This document shows positions 10,357 through 22,275 of a stretch of 64,000 bases of DNA, piece after piece. The notes under the pieces were generated by a model that had not been told where the DNA came from, made no database searches, and saw nothing but the letters and a program-made list of their open reading frames with translations. Position 1 is the first letter of the stretch; each line of letters opens with the position of its first letter. Origin of the DNA: Rhipicephalus microplus. Its lineage: Eukaryota > Arthropoda > Arachnida > Ixodida > Ixodidae. The position numbers and the translations under genes are program-made. Location: contig NC_134710.1 of assembly GCF_043290135.1 (NCBI RefSeq), forward strand, positions 254,931,592 through 254,995,591, given 5' to 3'.

Positions 10357-11374
10357 TAGGCTCGTGCGAATACTCGTATGCTTCGAATATTCGAACGAAT
10401 AGTACAATATTCGAATTCACTTCGATTCGAATTTAAATTACGAATATTTCGAAGTATTTGACATGAACGAATAGGTGTGTACTAGACCACATGTAACCAC
10501 TTGTAAAGGTAGTTTTACTGCAGTACAGCCGTGCTAAGCCGCGGAAGCACCTATTCAAGAGAAATTTGCTTTATCGCAAAGCCCCACTTCATATTTTAAG
10601 GGACACTGCCACATTTTTTTAGCATGGTCCGCCAACGCTACCGATCGGTACTCGAGGCTACAAAGAACACGCGAGCTAAATATTATAGCCCAGCTTGTGA
10701 CCTGAAACTCGCAAATTATCAACGTCAGATAAAAGTAGCTCTATTCTCTCGGCAAATGACTCCACAATGTCGAAAATCGCTCGTCACAGCGATTGTAGCT
10801 GCGATTGGCTGATTTTAGCATGGGGCACTCAGTCGTTACTGGAGGCACTGCGTATGGTCTCGACATGTCCACGTGTACATGCATGATCGCACTGAAAATT
10901 CGGGAATTCAAAGAAAAAAGAAATGAGAAAGAGAGAGTGCTCAGGGTCGCGACACACAAGTGAGGCATTTTCCTTCCCTATGCCATTAGTTGCTGCTTTG
11001 CTTCAAGCAATTTCGTCGCAACGAGAAGAGAAAATGCAATTGGAGCATGTAGCTAATCTTTGTACTGGAAAAATTCAAAAAATTTTTGCGGGGTTAATTC
11101 ATAAGGCAATAATCTTTAGTGAATACATTCCATGTATTCACTAAACTTGAAAAACTGTTGCAGGATTCCTTTAAATAAACATATCCTCAATTTGATCATT
11201 TTCTAATCTTAAAAGCTTGTTTCGCAGGCTTATACACTCTAGCTGTAATGAATATTACCTATTTTACAGGTTATCACTTGCATCCTATTGAAAGTCAAAT
11301 CCTGCTACTTCTCAAAGTTGTTTCAACTTTCTTTGAATACAAAAAACAATAAAGCTCTTGCAAAGACCCTTAGT

Positions 11375-11434
<60 letters not shown>

Positions 11435-11663
11435 GCAGGTTAGTTCTTTAGACAGCATATATTCTATTCGAATTCGATTCAAAATTATTCGACTAAAATT
11501 ACTATTCGCTTCAACTTTGCTTCGAACCTAAAATTCACTATTCGCACAAGCCTAAAGATTTTACATGCGTACTATCATGCACTTATTCGTTGGTCTCAAA
11601 TAATTTGAAATTTTCAATAATTCAAATGCAATTCGAAGCGATTCAATATTCACACAAACCTAG
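10357..11663. mobile_element. AATATTCGAA-rich inverted-repeat element, probably non-autonomous
   Basis: The left edge TAGGCTCGTGCGAATA (10357-10372) is matched by the complement of TATTCGCACAAGCCTA (11539-11554) and again by TATTCACACAAACCTA (11648-11663). Next to the edges are many overlapping TTCGAATATTCGAA-type palindromes. The interior has no convincing ORF and contains an (AT)n run. I read this as a MITE or two nested copies of one. Class and target duplication are unclear. Confidence 0.5.
11378..11431. repeat. (AT)n microsatellite
   Basis: About 54 bp of uninterrupted AT dinucleotides. Confidence 0.95.
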
Positions 11664-11842
11664 TAAAAAGCCAGAAGCATAAAATATTAAAAACAGCACT
11701 TAATGCATAGTATTCAAATTGTTTGGCCCACTAGAACAGCAAGCCATGTTTTAACAAATGTTTAGTTGCATGCAGAATTTCAAAACATTGTTCTACTGTA
11801 TAGTGTCATGGAGAAACACGATGCACAATGGCCGCTTCTCAC

Positions 11843-12101
11843 CAATCCAGCTTTCAACAACATCAGCCTTCCACATGAACTGAAGATAGGCAGAGTTGTC
11901 CTGGAGCTTGGCTCGACGACGAGCAGCACTAGCCTCCAAAGCATCGAGCCTCTGCACTAGCTGGTCCAGCCGCTGCTGAATGCTCTCTTTGTGGTGATTT
12001 CCCTCCTGAACTAGGCCTTGGCCAGCTGCCACCGTGTCTCCACATCTCTCTCGATGAACAGCAAAATCTGCCTCAAATGCTTCATGCTTCTTAAGCAATC
12101 C
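11843..12101 (-). CDS. alpha-Spec: Alpha-spectrin, exon 8 of those in the window
   Basis: Alpha-spectrin is the long antiparallel-dimer-forming subunit of the membrane skeleton and is made of triple-helical repeats of about 106 residues. This exon starts at GLLKKHEAFEADFAVHRE and ends at FMWKADVVESWI plus one base. It continues directly from MAAVQ of the exon at 19178-19324. The acceptor is TTTTGTTGCAG and the donor is GTGAGA; the exon is entered in phase 0 and left in phase 1. The Trp-rich helix A of the next repeat (WKADVVESWI) is nearly invariant among spectrins. The next downstream exon was not found in 1-11842 and must lie outside the window. Confidence 0.95.
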
Positions 12102-13018
12102 CTGCAACAAAACATGCAAAATAATGCCACGTTGTGAACCTATGTTCTGGACGTTATTACGAGAAACTAGCACGACAGCAGCAACAAAAACACGAATTTT
12201 TACTTTGACAGCAAAAGCGACCGAACTGGTGTCACCATACAAGATCTGCTATTAAAGCAAACCTCATAAAAGCAGTTTGCCAATCTTCAATCTTTAGCTG
12301 TAAGCCCATGAATATGCATTTCCAAAAACACAAACAGAAGTTCTTTATATTGAAATTTATGGGAATGCTTTAAATTAACCTCGATACTAAAAATGAGCAA
12401 AGCAACTGACGATGGCCGCTCAGCTGCAAGACACCAAAACAAACATGGCAATTGATGAAACAGGCTGCACACAGTTTCTTTTAAAAGTTGGGGCTTTCAA
12501 ATGGTACACCAAATACTGTTTACTTTCTGAACAGCAAAACATGTGAATACTGTTTACTTTTTGAACAGCAAAACATGTGCTTGTTTATGTAAGTGGTGGA
12601 CCATGAAAAATATGCAATCCTAATCCTGTTAATTAACATAAGCTTCTTATGTATGCATGTAAATGCGACCTTAGTAGGTACAATGTGACACAGGGTTCTG
12701 AAGTTAAGTCTTTTTTACCCTTTCATTTAGGGATGCCGGCACAGACTTTACTGTCTGAAGCAAAATAATTTTTGTAAAGAAAAATGATACACTTGACAGT
12801 AAGTTTTCCCGTAGTGAAGATATAGAGCAGCCTCTGTAAAATATTTAGTATGTGTTTACAAGTACCAACAGATGCACCATAAATGGCTTGTAAAAGTAAA
12901 TTTTGACACCAAAACTGACCAAAAACATTGGCAGTTTCTCAGCATACCCTTAGAGATTAGCTGCTGCTTGTGGCATGCCTAACAATTTTGGAAGTGACAT
13001 TATGGAATCCGCATTATA
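12102..13018. other. Intron sequence with a 34-bp tandem duplication
   Basis: AT-rich alpha-spectrin intron. A 34-bp segment (AATACTGTTTACTTTCTGAA...) is tandemly repeated at 12512-12545 and 12546-12579 with one difference. No coding sequence was recognised. Confidence 0.7.
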
Positions 13019-13900
13019 CAGGGTGCCCCAGCTATATTTAGCCAGAGTTTAAAAATATACCGACCCACGCAATCACGACGCGACCAAATGCATGTTGCTG
13101 ACCGTTGCCTGGAGTTGGACTATTTTTGTGTTGGAAAATATTATTTAATTAGATTGGTTTAATTAACTAACTTTTGAAGGAATGAAGATGAATAAAAATG
13201 TCAATGAGAAAGTTGTAGATTGGTTTGAAAAATGTCCAATTAGACAATTTTGAACTTTATATCTTAAATATTAATGTTTTCTTTTAACTACAAATGCCCA
13301 CAAAATAAAAAAACATACCACCTCGGGCCATGACTCTTGTGCTCCCCTCCCCAACGTTCTGCATACGAATGATACGCTTCCCTCACACCGGTTCATGACA
13401 GCGGTTGGCAGTCACAGCGGTCATCGCTTTTGTGCCGATAGCAAAACTTGTTCCTCGCAAAGCCACCCCCATTGTTGCGGCCGTGTCGAGACAGCACAAT
13501 CAGGCAAATTCTATGGTCGTTCGTACGTGGAATGTTAGGGAGCACTAAAATCATCATGCACGCTGGCATGCGAGCGGATTTGTCACATGGTAGTTTTTTG
13601 TATTTTGTGGGCATTAGTAGTTAGCAGAAAAACACTAATAATTAACAGATATAAAGTTTGAAACTGTCTAATTGGAGGTTTTGCATACCGATCTACAATT
13701 TTTTCATTGAAATTTTTTTTATCCATCTTGGTTCTACCAAAATATAGTTAAATCAATAGATCTAATTAAAGAATATTTTATAACACAAAAAATAGTCTGA
13801 CTAACTCCTGGCAACGTTCAGCAACATGCATTTGGTCAAGTTGTAATTGCATGTGTCGGCATATTTTTAAACTCTGGCTAAAGATAGCTGGGGCACTCTG
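13019..13900. mobile_element. MITE with long terminal inverted repeats, TA target site
   Basis: The left end CAGGGTGCCCCAGCTATATT is mirrored by the right end (complement of AAAGATAGCTGGGGCACTCTG). The similarity extends inward about 100 bp through GTTTAAAAATAT and ATGCATTTGGTC. Both sides are flanked by TATA. There is no transposase. End sequence and TA target suggest a non-autonomous Tc1/mariner-type element. Confidence 0.8.
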
Positions 13901-14710
13901 TATATGTTACTAAGCTGTGCCTGTATAGTCTGCTTAGGAGACATTTGAGGTGGACGGTCAATAAATGTGTCATCTTGGTTTCATGTAAATTAATGACTGG
14001 TCCATAATTTATTGAAAAATTTCATCTCTTGAATAAATTGGCTTTTTGACCTTCACCTAACAAAATTTTTTAGCGCACCCTTCCTTTTTATTTTTTTAAA
14101 ACAAAATTTTATGCTGAAGTGTCAAATTAAGTGCACTAATTCTCAAGAACACTAAACAGCATGAATGTAAACCATTGCAAGCTAATTCCCCATGACAATG
14201 GCTCCAATCCCTATCTAAATTAATGGCATTCGACACTTGATTCCAAACATTAAAAAGATTGCCCACACTTACATAAAGTAATAGTCTTTCCAATTATTCC
14301 TTTTCTTCTAAATCATAACATACAGTTTTCCAGTTTTACATTCAATCTTAAATATTTTCATCAAATTCAGCTGGATAACTTCTAAGAAAAGGTACACCAA
14401 GTTTCGAAAACTTTCAGAAAATTCATCTTCAGCGAAATGAAACTCAGTTGAAAATGTACAGAAAGTGCTCAGCTTCACAACAAAAATGAATGACTATGCT
14501 TTTACGCATTATAAAGGCATTGCTAAAGGAAAAACTTGCAATCAATAGTAATGAGAATAGCAGAAATTAAAAAAGTATGCTATAGTGGTATTGTCTTATG
14601 TATTTTAAAAAAGAAAGAATATACGCAGATGCAATGATGCAAAACAACATGTAAACAAACCCTTGCATTCACTAGGCAGCATGGTTTCTTGGACATTTTT
14701 TTTTTTTTTA
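13901..14710. other. Intron, no recognised feature
   Basis: AT-rich sequence without coding potential or a repeat structure I could define. Confidence 0.6.
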
Positions 14711-17400
14711 AGGGGAGACACGGGTCTTCTAGAGCAAAAAATTGCCGAAAAATCAATTTTTCAAAATATTTTTTTTCGAAATCTGGACGTCCAAAAGAAT
14801 CTATTGCTGGAATATTAAAGCGTTCCGATTAGTATTTATTTTGTTATTGCGTTCAAAAGAGATCTTCATGATCACTCTCGCTCGGAATAGCCCCCCCAAA
14901 ACGGGCAAATTCAATGCCGTCGTCTGCGGTTACCCTTAGCTCCAGTGCGGCCATTTTGTAATCATTCGAAAGCTAAATTCTTCAGCAATCCGGTTTTAGC
15001 GAGAAAACAACTAATAAAACAACTAAGTCTGGCGACTATGGAGTTACACGCCACCGAAAAGGAGGGAATACTCGCACGGCATTCGCGCGTTTGTACCACG
15101 TGGGGCAAATCCTGCTCTCCGATTGGACGACCGAAAATTTCGCCTGCCCGACTGTGCGCACACAATGCGCACCTCCATGTCACAAATTGTTCGGACGCGA
15201 CGGTGGCTGGCGGGCGACGCAAGTTCGCAACAGCTCATGCCTACGGCAAAAAACGCAAGCGTCAGTCTCGGGTACCTGAAGCAGCGTCGAGTGAATCGAC
15301 GGCGACGAGCTCCGTGACATGCGCCAGCGGGTGTACGATATCCACCGAAGCTGCAGCTGCGCAAGCGATGTCTGTGGCCGACGACACGAGGACAATGCTC
15401 GTCGATACGCATTTTGTGACAGAAGCTGAAAAAGTGGCGATTGAGCATCGCGCGGAACAGCAACGACAGAAGCTGTCTTCGTTATCAGCCACCCGCCGAA
15501 AGCGGTCGCTTATCGGAGATTCCCCGAAAGCGGCGGGGTCCGACACCGAGTTCACGCTGCTAAGCCTACCGTTGCTGAACCAACTGTTCTGGTGCGCGAA
15601 ATGCGAATTCTGCTCTGGCCCATTGAACGTTTCACGGGGCGGCCGTGAATACGGAGTGGCAGTTAGAATAGTGGTGAACTGTGCCGTCTGCGGAGATGTC
15701 AGCGCCGGATGGAGCTCGCCGAGAGCAGGGGGGAATGCGACCTGCAATCCTTTCGAAGTAAATGTGCTTGCGGCTCGTGCAGTTATGAGCACGGGCAATG
15801 GGCAGCCCGTGGTAAACGAAATTTTTTCGGCCCTGAATGTGTCTCGTCGTGGAATGCACAACAAAACGTATTAAGACTACGTCAAAACTACGATGAACCC
15901 AGCTGCGATGAACGCATCTGCGGGTATTATGAGTGAGTGCGCAACAGCTGTGAAGGCCATCTATTCTGAACTGAATTTCGGGAACCCCGGCAATATCGCA
16001 GTTTTCTTCAATGGGAATTGGCTCACTTGTGGCCACTTGTCGCACATTTGTGTGAGAACTGTAATAGAACTGTTTTCGGGCTATGTGTTGGACTTCAAAG
16101 TTCTCTCGAACTTCTGTTTGGGTTGCGAGATTGGCCCCAAGGTTGATGACCCTCGATACAGTGAGTGGCGAGCTCGGCACAAGTGCCAAAAAAACTCTTC
16201 GAGCAAGCCTGGCCAAATGGAGGTGGAGGCTGCCAAAATTCTGTTTCGCCGGTCCCTCGAAAAGCATGGATTCCGCTACACAACGATGTTGTGCGATGAC
16301 GATAACCGTGCTTTCAACAGCCTTCAGGAGGAACAAGTGTATGGCTTCGTGGCTATAAAAAAGGAGGATTGCGTAAATCATATACATAAAAGGATGGGTG
16401 CAGCACTGAGACACCTCCTGCAGAAGAGCAAGGGGGAAGGTCGGCCAAGCCTCGGTGGCAAAGGAAAGCTCACTGCTGAGCTTGTAACGAAGCTTACAAA
16501 TTATTATGGTTGGGCACTCAAGGCACACCAGGGAAACATTGATGAGATGGAGAATGCTATCCTCGCCACTTACTATCATGTGACTTCTACTGATGCAAAG
16601 CCACAACATTCACGGTGCCCAAAGGGAGAAGACTCATGGTGTGCACATAACAAGGCAGTGGCAAGGCAGCAGGCTTCTCCTAAGCATCGGTTCAACCTCC
16701 CGGAATATGTTGCAGAAGCGCTCCTTCCAGTGTACAATCGCCTCTAAGATCGAAAGCTGTTGGAGCACTGCCAAAGAGGCAAAACTCAGAACTCAAATGA
16801 GAGCCTCCACTCAGTTATCTGGTCGCTTGTACCAAAAACCAAGCACGCCTCGCTCTTCACAGTCGAAACTGCTGTTGCGGAAGCGGTTGCTCGGTTCAAT
16901 GCTGGAAAGAAATGTGCTTCTGAGGCCATTTTGAAGGAGCTGCATTTGAACCAAGGCAACACAGATATTGAAAGATGTCTGGAAAAGGACCAGCAGCGGC
17001 TAGCGGCATGTGACAAAAAGCATACCAGAGCAGAACACTTCAAGAATGCCATGAAGAAGAGGCATGTGAAAGAGAGTGATGGTGATTATGAGCCTGGTGG
17101 CTTCTAAAGCAAAAAGGACTCCCATCTGTTGCTTTTTTGGCAAGAATTAAACCTGTATCAAGTCTTCAAACTTCTTTTTGCGTTTTCTCAAAATCAGTTT
17201 TTTGCCTATGTGCTATACTGTTGCCCACAGTATCTTTTGATCTAGTGATCAGATTTCAACGATTCTTGTTGCAATTGACAGCTTACGAGTTCCTACACAC
17301 AATAAGACTACTAAAATTTATATTTAGTCAAGAGAAAATTTCTTATGTGCTGATAAGTCTCATGAAAATTTTCATGTTCCCAACCATTACATTACATATG
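14711..17400 (+). mobile_element. Mutator-like DNA transposon, boundaries uncertain
   Basis: This is a transposon built around the transposase at 14945-17107. The left flank has a sharp change at AAGGGGAGACACGGGTCTTC (about 14711), which may be the terminus. I could not find its complement to the right of the gene, so the right end is probably lost or diverged, and the right coordinate given is only a guess. Confidence 0.5.
14945..17107 (+). pseudogene. Mutator-like transposase (PF20700-type), nearly intact with two nonsense codons
   Basis: One frame of 721 codons is interrupted only by TAA at 15872-15874 and at 16745-16747, with no frameshift. The first 300 residues hold a basic Arg/Lys segment (YGKKRKRQSR) and Cys pairs (CAKCEFC, CAVC). 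The catalytic region includes NIAVFFNGNWLTCGH, VLDFKVLSNFC, then MEVEAAKILF, TTMLCDDDNRAFNSL (acidic cluster), VNHIHKRMGAALRHL, CPKGEDSWCAHNKA and GKTQNSNESLHSVIW. This motif order matches the Mutator-like transposase domain common in tick genomes. In the family the DGT/DDD-type acidic residues are catalytic; here the first motif reads NGNW rather than DGTW, so one catalytic Asp appears lost. The second stop sits where a Ser (TCA to TAA) would fit. Confidence 0.8.
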
Positions 17401-17716
17401 GCAATAACTTTTATAAAATTAGAGCTAAAATTACAGTGATAGTGTAGTTGTGATCCTTGATGATTCTAGACTATGTCCATATAAAGTGTTCTAGGATATT
17501 CAATGGTTAAATTGCAGAATAATTGGGCAATCCAACTATTCATTATTTATTTAATATCTCTAAAGCTACTCGAGATAAAAGAAAATGGATCGCATATATC
17601 TGTATGTATCTGTATATATGTACAGATGCGAAATAAAGTTCAAGTTCAATAAATAAATAAAGTTCAAGTTCACAGCAGGTTAAAAGATACATTGCCTGAA
17701 AATTTCACTTGAATAT

Positions 17717-19060
17717 TGCCACAGGCATGGAACGAGGTTTAGCCAAGCCATGCCAATGCGAGTATGTGCCAGGGTGTGAAAGAAGAAGAGGACGGTTGGT
17801 GTGCTGGTGCTCTAATGTTCGGTTCGGCTCGATGTCCAGTGCTGCTCCTGTGAACAGACGTTGTGGTCGTTCTGTAATCACGTGACATTTTCTGGTGGAG
17901 GTGCTGGGTAGTGTTGTATGCACTGCAATCAGCAGCAAGGTCCCGACACTAGTCGCGACTTGGAAGAACCAGCTGAACTACGGCGTAGCAGGCGACAACT
18001 AGGCCTACCTCCTGAATTCGGACCATTTCGACAACTCGGCAGTACTATGGCTAGTGCGGGAACACAAACCCAAGAAACATCAACGCTGCCTCCTCCATGG
18101 TTCTTCAACGTCCCGCGAACTCCGAAGCCGTTCCACGGTGACCCTTACGAGGACGTCGACGACTGGCTTGACGACTACAACCGTTGCGGCAGCGTCAACG
18201 AGTGGAACGAGCAGCGAAAGCTTCGGTATGTCAACAGCGACCTCACCCCCAGAGGTCACTGTTGATCGACCGTTACAAGACCCTCCCCCGATTTGCCTGC
18301 CGACATCCGACGACATTCTTTCACCGACGTGTGCCATCGACGACAAACGGGTGTCTGCTCGTATCTCTGTCCTTGTCGACAATCACCCGCTGACCGCTCT
18401 GGTAGATACGGGTGCCGATTATTGTCATAAGCGCTGACCTCGCTGCACAGCTAAGAAAAGTAACGACACCTTGAGGACATGGAACCAACCTCCGGACTGC
18501 GGGAGGTCACCTAATGACACCGCTAGGAATGTGCACTGCCCGCCTCCGAATTCGTGAGTCGACGTACATTGTTTCCTTCGTTGTATTGCGCGAATGCTCC
18601 CAAAACCTGATTCTCGGAATGGATTTTCTCCGCGAGCATGGAGCCATTATTAACCTTCGCGACCTGCTCATAACGTTATCTAACGACCATACTGTCCTAC
18701 GAAAGGATGCAGTTGCGCCGACCACAACACTTCGAATTGCTGACGACACCATCGCACTGCCGCCGCGAGCCAGTATGTTGGCAACTGTGGAGAGCGACTG
18801 ACAACAAGAGTAGTGGCATCGCCGAAACTAACCTCTCGGTGCTCTTGGCTCAGCAGATTTGTGTTGCGCATGCTATCGTCAAACTGAAACATCGGAGGAC
18901 TCAGCTTCTGATCACGAATTTTGGCGGCCAGTACCAACACTTGGCAAAGCGAACAGCGATCGCGAACTTTGAAGCCACTGATGACGAAGAATGTTCCACT
19001 ATCGCTCCGATTGCCACTGCTGCCACTCCTGCATCTGAATACTACTATAGTCACCCTTTA
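17717..19060 (+). mobile_element. Ty3/gypsy LTR retrotransposon remnant with internal deletion
   Basis: This is the 5' part of a gypsy element related to the complete one at 53347-58977. A probable LTR (about 17717-17887, TGCCAC...GTGACA) is followed by a primer-binding-like site TCTGGTGGAGGTGCTGGG and a gag start. Gag is joined to protease by a deletion, and the copy stops before RT at about 19060. Confidence 0.7.
17918..19060 (+). pseudogene. gypsy gag-protease remnant
   Basis: Translation from ATG 17918 gives an N-terminal gag (PAELRRSRRQLGLPPEFGPF, PKPFHGDPYEDVDDWLDDYN, EQRKLRYV) that matches the gag start of the element at 57286-58671. It then breaks off. Protease sequence follows with the active-site triad intact (LTALVDTGADY), then NLILGMDFLREHGAII in another frame. 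Most of gag, including the zinc knuckle, is deleted and several frameshifts and stops are present. Confidence 0.75.
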
Positions 19061-19177
19061 TTGAGCCTATTTTCCATGACTTATTTAAAACAAATTAGAG
19101 AAATATCAGTGATCAACTATTAAAGGTCCTCTATTAAAAATAAATAACCATACTACAGTTCACTAGTGTCCACTGAC

Positions 19178-19324
19178 CTGTACAGCAGCCATAGTGTCCC
19201 CACAGTCTTCTACAGACAGGAGCTGTTGTTTTTCAGTAATCCATGCCTCCTCCTCTTCTACCTTGGCAAGGAACTGCTGATATACCAGAGACTCGTCCAG
19301 TTTGTGACCACGGTCCCCAGCCAT
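19178..19324 (-). CDS. alpha-Spec: Alpha-spectrin, exon 7 of those in the window
   Basis: A short exon of 49 codons, phase 0 at both ends. It begins MAGDRGHKLDESLVYQQF, contains AKVEEEEAWITEKQQLLSV and ends DTMAAVQ. This completes helix C of one repeat and starts helix A of the next. The acceptor (TTCTTTTCC... GAATAG) and donor (CAG/GTCAGT) are good, and the protein joins without gap to both neighbours (RELKQ upstream, GLLKKHEAF downstream). The intron before it is only about 0.5 kb. The overlapping plus-strand frame at 19166-19474 is an antisense shadow. Confidence 0.95.
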
Positions 19325-19835
19325 CTATTCACAGCAGTCAAAAGGAAAAGAATTGTGTCAATTGGCATGCTATCAATGTCTACGAATGCTACAATGCGAT
19401 ATTCAACCTACAAGCAACATAAAAAAGGAGGCTTAAATTCTCTGGCACCTACAAAGTCATCCTTCCTTGATTAAAGACTACAAAAGCAGAAATTATTGTA
19501 ATACTGTATTCTGCCCAATTGAAGAGCATCAAAAAGTCAGATGCGACAGACATCCATTCAGCAGTCTATTTCAAACTACAAAAATTACCCCAACATGAAC
19601 TGGCAAAATTGACAACCCAGCTTTACGTTTGTATACTTAACGTTTTTAGACTATATTAAATATTTTTGTCACTTTATGGTCCCAAACAAAATCCGGCTAT
19701 TTATTTTTGAGATGAGTCATTTTGAAATGTTAAAGCTGCAATAAAAAGAATTGCCCCTTCAGGCGTAAGCCTCATGCTGCCTGAATTGTCAGAGCCTGAC
19801 ATCTTTAGCCACGATGGTAGTAAATGTCTACAAAC

Positions 19836-20064
19836 CTGCTTCAATTCACGCCATGAGAGTTCCAGGGCCTGCAAACGCTGTTCAATTTCAGGCACACCCA
19901 AGTTAGACTCTGCCATAAGTTTGTGGCCAGCTTCCTGGACAGCCTGAATAGCTGGCTCGTGTGCACCAAGCTCAGAATCTAAGCGTTTGTGCTTTTTCCT
20001 CAGGTTTTGCACACCAGTCAGGTCTCTGCCATAGTCATCCGAGCCCACCAACAGCTTCTTTTCC
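19836..20064 (-). CDS. alpha-Spec: Alpha-spectrin, exon 6 of those in the window
   Basis: The exon carries one base completing a split Lys codon, then 76 codons: EKKLLVGSDDYGRDLTGVQN, LRKKHKRLDSELGAHEPAI, LGVPEIEQRLQALELSWREL and KQ. It covers helices A to C of one repeat. The donor GTTTGT is the weakest in the window. The acceptor is preceded by an uninterrupted run of about 18 T ending in CAG. Phase (2 in, 0 out) matches both neighbours. Confidence 0.95.
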
Positions 20065-21477
20065 CTGAAAAAAAAAAAAAAAAAAAGTAGATACAAACAT
20101 ATTTAATGCATTATCAAACAACTGTTCTAACCGTTACAATAAATCTCTATCACTTCAACACATGACAACTGCCCGCATAGCTTGTACATGATCAGTGTGG
20201 AAGGGAAATTTAAGGAGTCTTACACATGCGTCTTGAAAAGGGTAAGCCAAGACCACCGCACTGTACACCTTAACACCTTAACTGTTTCTTTTTTTTTTAC
20301 TGCAAGGGCAAAGCAATGAATGTGATAGCAAAAATTCTAAGAAACTGAAATTTCCCACAAAGAACAACAAGTAGCACAACACTTGCAGCATGCAATTGAA
20401 GCACAAAGGACAGTAGAAAAAATGCATAGGTATATACAGGACAAGAGTGAATAAACAACTGTCACAGCTCTATAGAACAAGACTGTTTACAAAAATTTCA
20501 AGTACATATGAAGTCAAATCAGCTTAATATAGTTCATTACTTACTCATGAAAAAAAAAAAGCCAGCTTGTTGCTTATAATTATCCGTAAAAATAAGACAA
20601 GAACAAGGGCACTGCTGGAAGTTTTCAGGATTTTTAGAATGACTTCATCGTTCTGACAAATTTTAATCATTTAAACATCGATTAAACGCTATTCCATCAA
20701 GCATAATGGCTACACTTGTTTAAAACAGTTTAGAGACAGTTTGACAAGAATGAATTGCACTCATCCAAATCAGAGAAAGCATTAATCCCATGGTTACAAA
20801 AGGCATACTAAGAAATTCTATAGCTTCTATATGCATAAAAGCAGAGCAATGTATGTGCACTGAAGACCAGTGTGAAAGAATGACAGTAAAGCTGCAGGTA
20901 CTGTGATTGAACCTTATTATATTTCATGTATTTAAACTTATTGCTAGTGAAAGAAATTTATGAAGCATAGACTCATTTCTTGCATACACAAACAGTTACG
21001 GTGTGTGTTGAGCCCCTAAACTAAGGTAAGAAAAATGTTTGGTTGGATGTAGCAATTTACCTTCTTCACATCGACCCTTTTGGAATTAACTATGAAATTT
21101 TAAAAATTTCTTCCACCCTTGCCATCCAATGCTTTCCCATCTTAACGATTTCGATAGGCCTACTAACATTGAGGCAGGTATGAACTTATTTGGCTCCTGC
21201 TGCACTGTGCAGCCACAAAAACCAGTATGGAGTGCCAGAAAAGCACAAAGCGAGTTTTTCAGTTCCACATTTTTCAAAAGAGCCTTAGGGGCAGGCACAT
21301 AGCCAGCAATATTTTTCTTCTTGGCAGTGGAGGGAGAGCACCCCCTTGAATGGTCATTTTTCACTCAAAGCCATGGCGAGAAAAAAAAACTTTAGGGGGG
21401 GGTATTATCCTCTGGCTACGGACCTGCTTTGGGGATCGGCTCAGACTTGAATTGGTCTACAGGGTTTCCCCATCTAC
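20065..21477. other. Intron, no recognised gene
   Basis: AT-rich intron with no repeat that I could assign to a family. Confidence 0.6.
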
Positions 21478-21569
21478 AGAAAGTTGTGTGCTTAACATTG
21501 CTCCATTCTTAAAGCTAAACCTCAGAAAGTTGTGTGCTTAACATTGCTCCCTTCTAAAAGCTAAACCTA
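21478..21569. repeat. 46-bp tandem duplication
   Basis: AGAAAGTTGTGTGCTTAACA starts at 21478 and again at 21524; the two copies differ at only a few positions. Confidence 0.8.
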
Positions 21570-21610
21570 AGTGTTCTCAGTGTGCATAGTATTCGTGCTT
21601 CTGGTGTTAA

Positions 21611-22275
21611 AGGGACACTATAGGCAAATATTAGGTTGACGTTGATTGCTGAAAGAGCGGTACAGAAACCTCACAGTGCTGCTTTTGTGCCAAGAGAGTA
21701 CTCATTTTGAAATAAAGTCATTGTAGTGGTCCGCATCAAGTTCACTTCGAATCACCCGTCTCAAAGAGGTCTTTTTCATGTCACTGTTGCCGTGCCCAAT
21801 TTTCCCACCTTTGCAGCGCGGCCGCTGACACAAGTAGCAGCAAAGCGAGAGCAGTGGAAGCAACAGCAGCAACATCGGACATTGAACAATTTTCTGCTTG
21901 CTTGGTTCAACTGGGCCCCGCTAGATGGGACCACCTATTCATCCTAACCAGGCGAAAATGGAACTTTTGAACCACTTGTGCCATTCCCCATTGTAACGCC
22001 AGGTGGTTCACTTTTCCATGAATCGTACAGAAACGAATAAGCAGCATTGTATTGCAGCTCTAGATGCGCGGAAGGGTATTTTTTTATTGCAGCCAGTTTG
22101 AGCACTAAAGACTAATTGTAGTTCGATGCTCTAACGACATCAGGATCATTTCCAACATGTCCCACCCAGGGCGAACGTTGTGCGATACATTTAGTTGCTG
22201 TTGATAAGTACTGCCGATGTTGTCATACATTGAGCTTTCACTCTGACGCAAATTTTTATTGCCTTTAGTGGCCCT
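21611..22275. mobile_element. Non-autonomous piggyBac-type MITE
   Basis: TTAA at 21607-21610 and 22276-22279 flanks an element whose ends are AGGGACACTATAGGCAA and the complement of TTGCCTTTAGTGGCCCT. A TTAA target with short inverted repeats is the piggyBac signature. No transposase is present. Confidence 0.7.

Noticed and set aside
15262..16609. Long minus-strand reading frames of 200 and 325 codons
   Set aside because: They are antisense to the Mutator-like transposase, with no recognisable protein motif.
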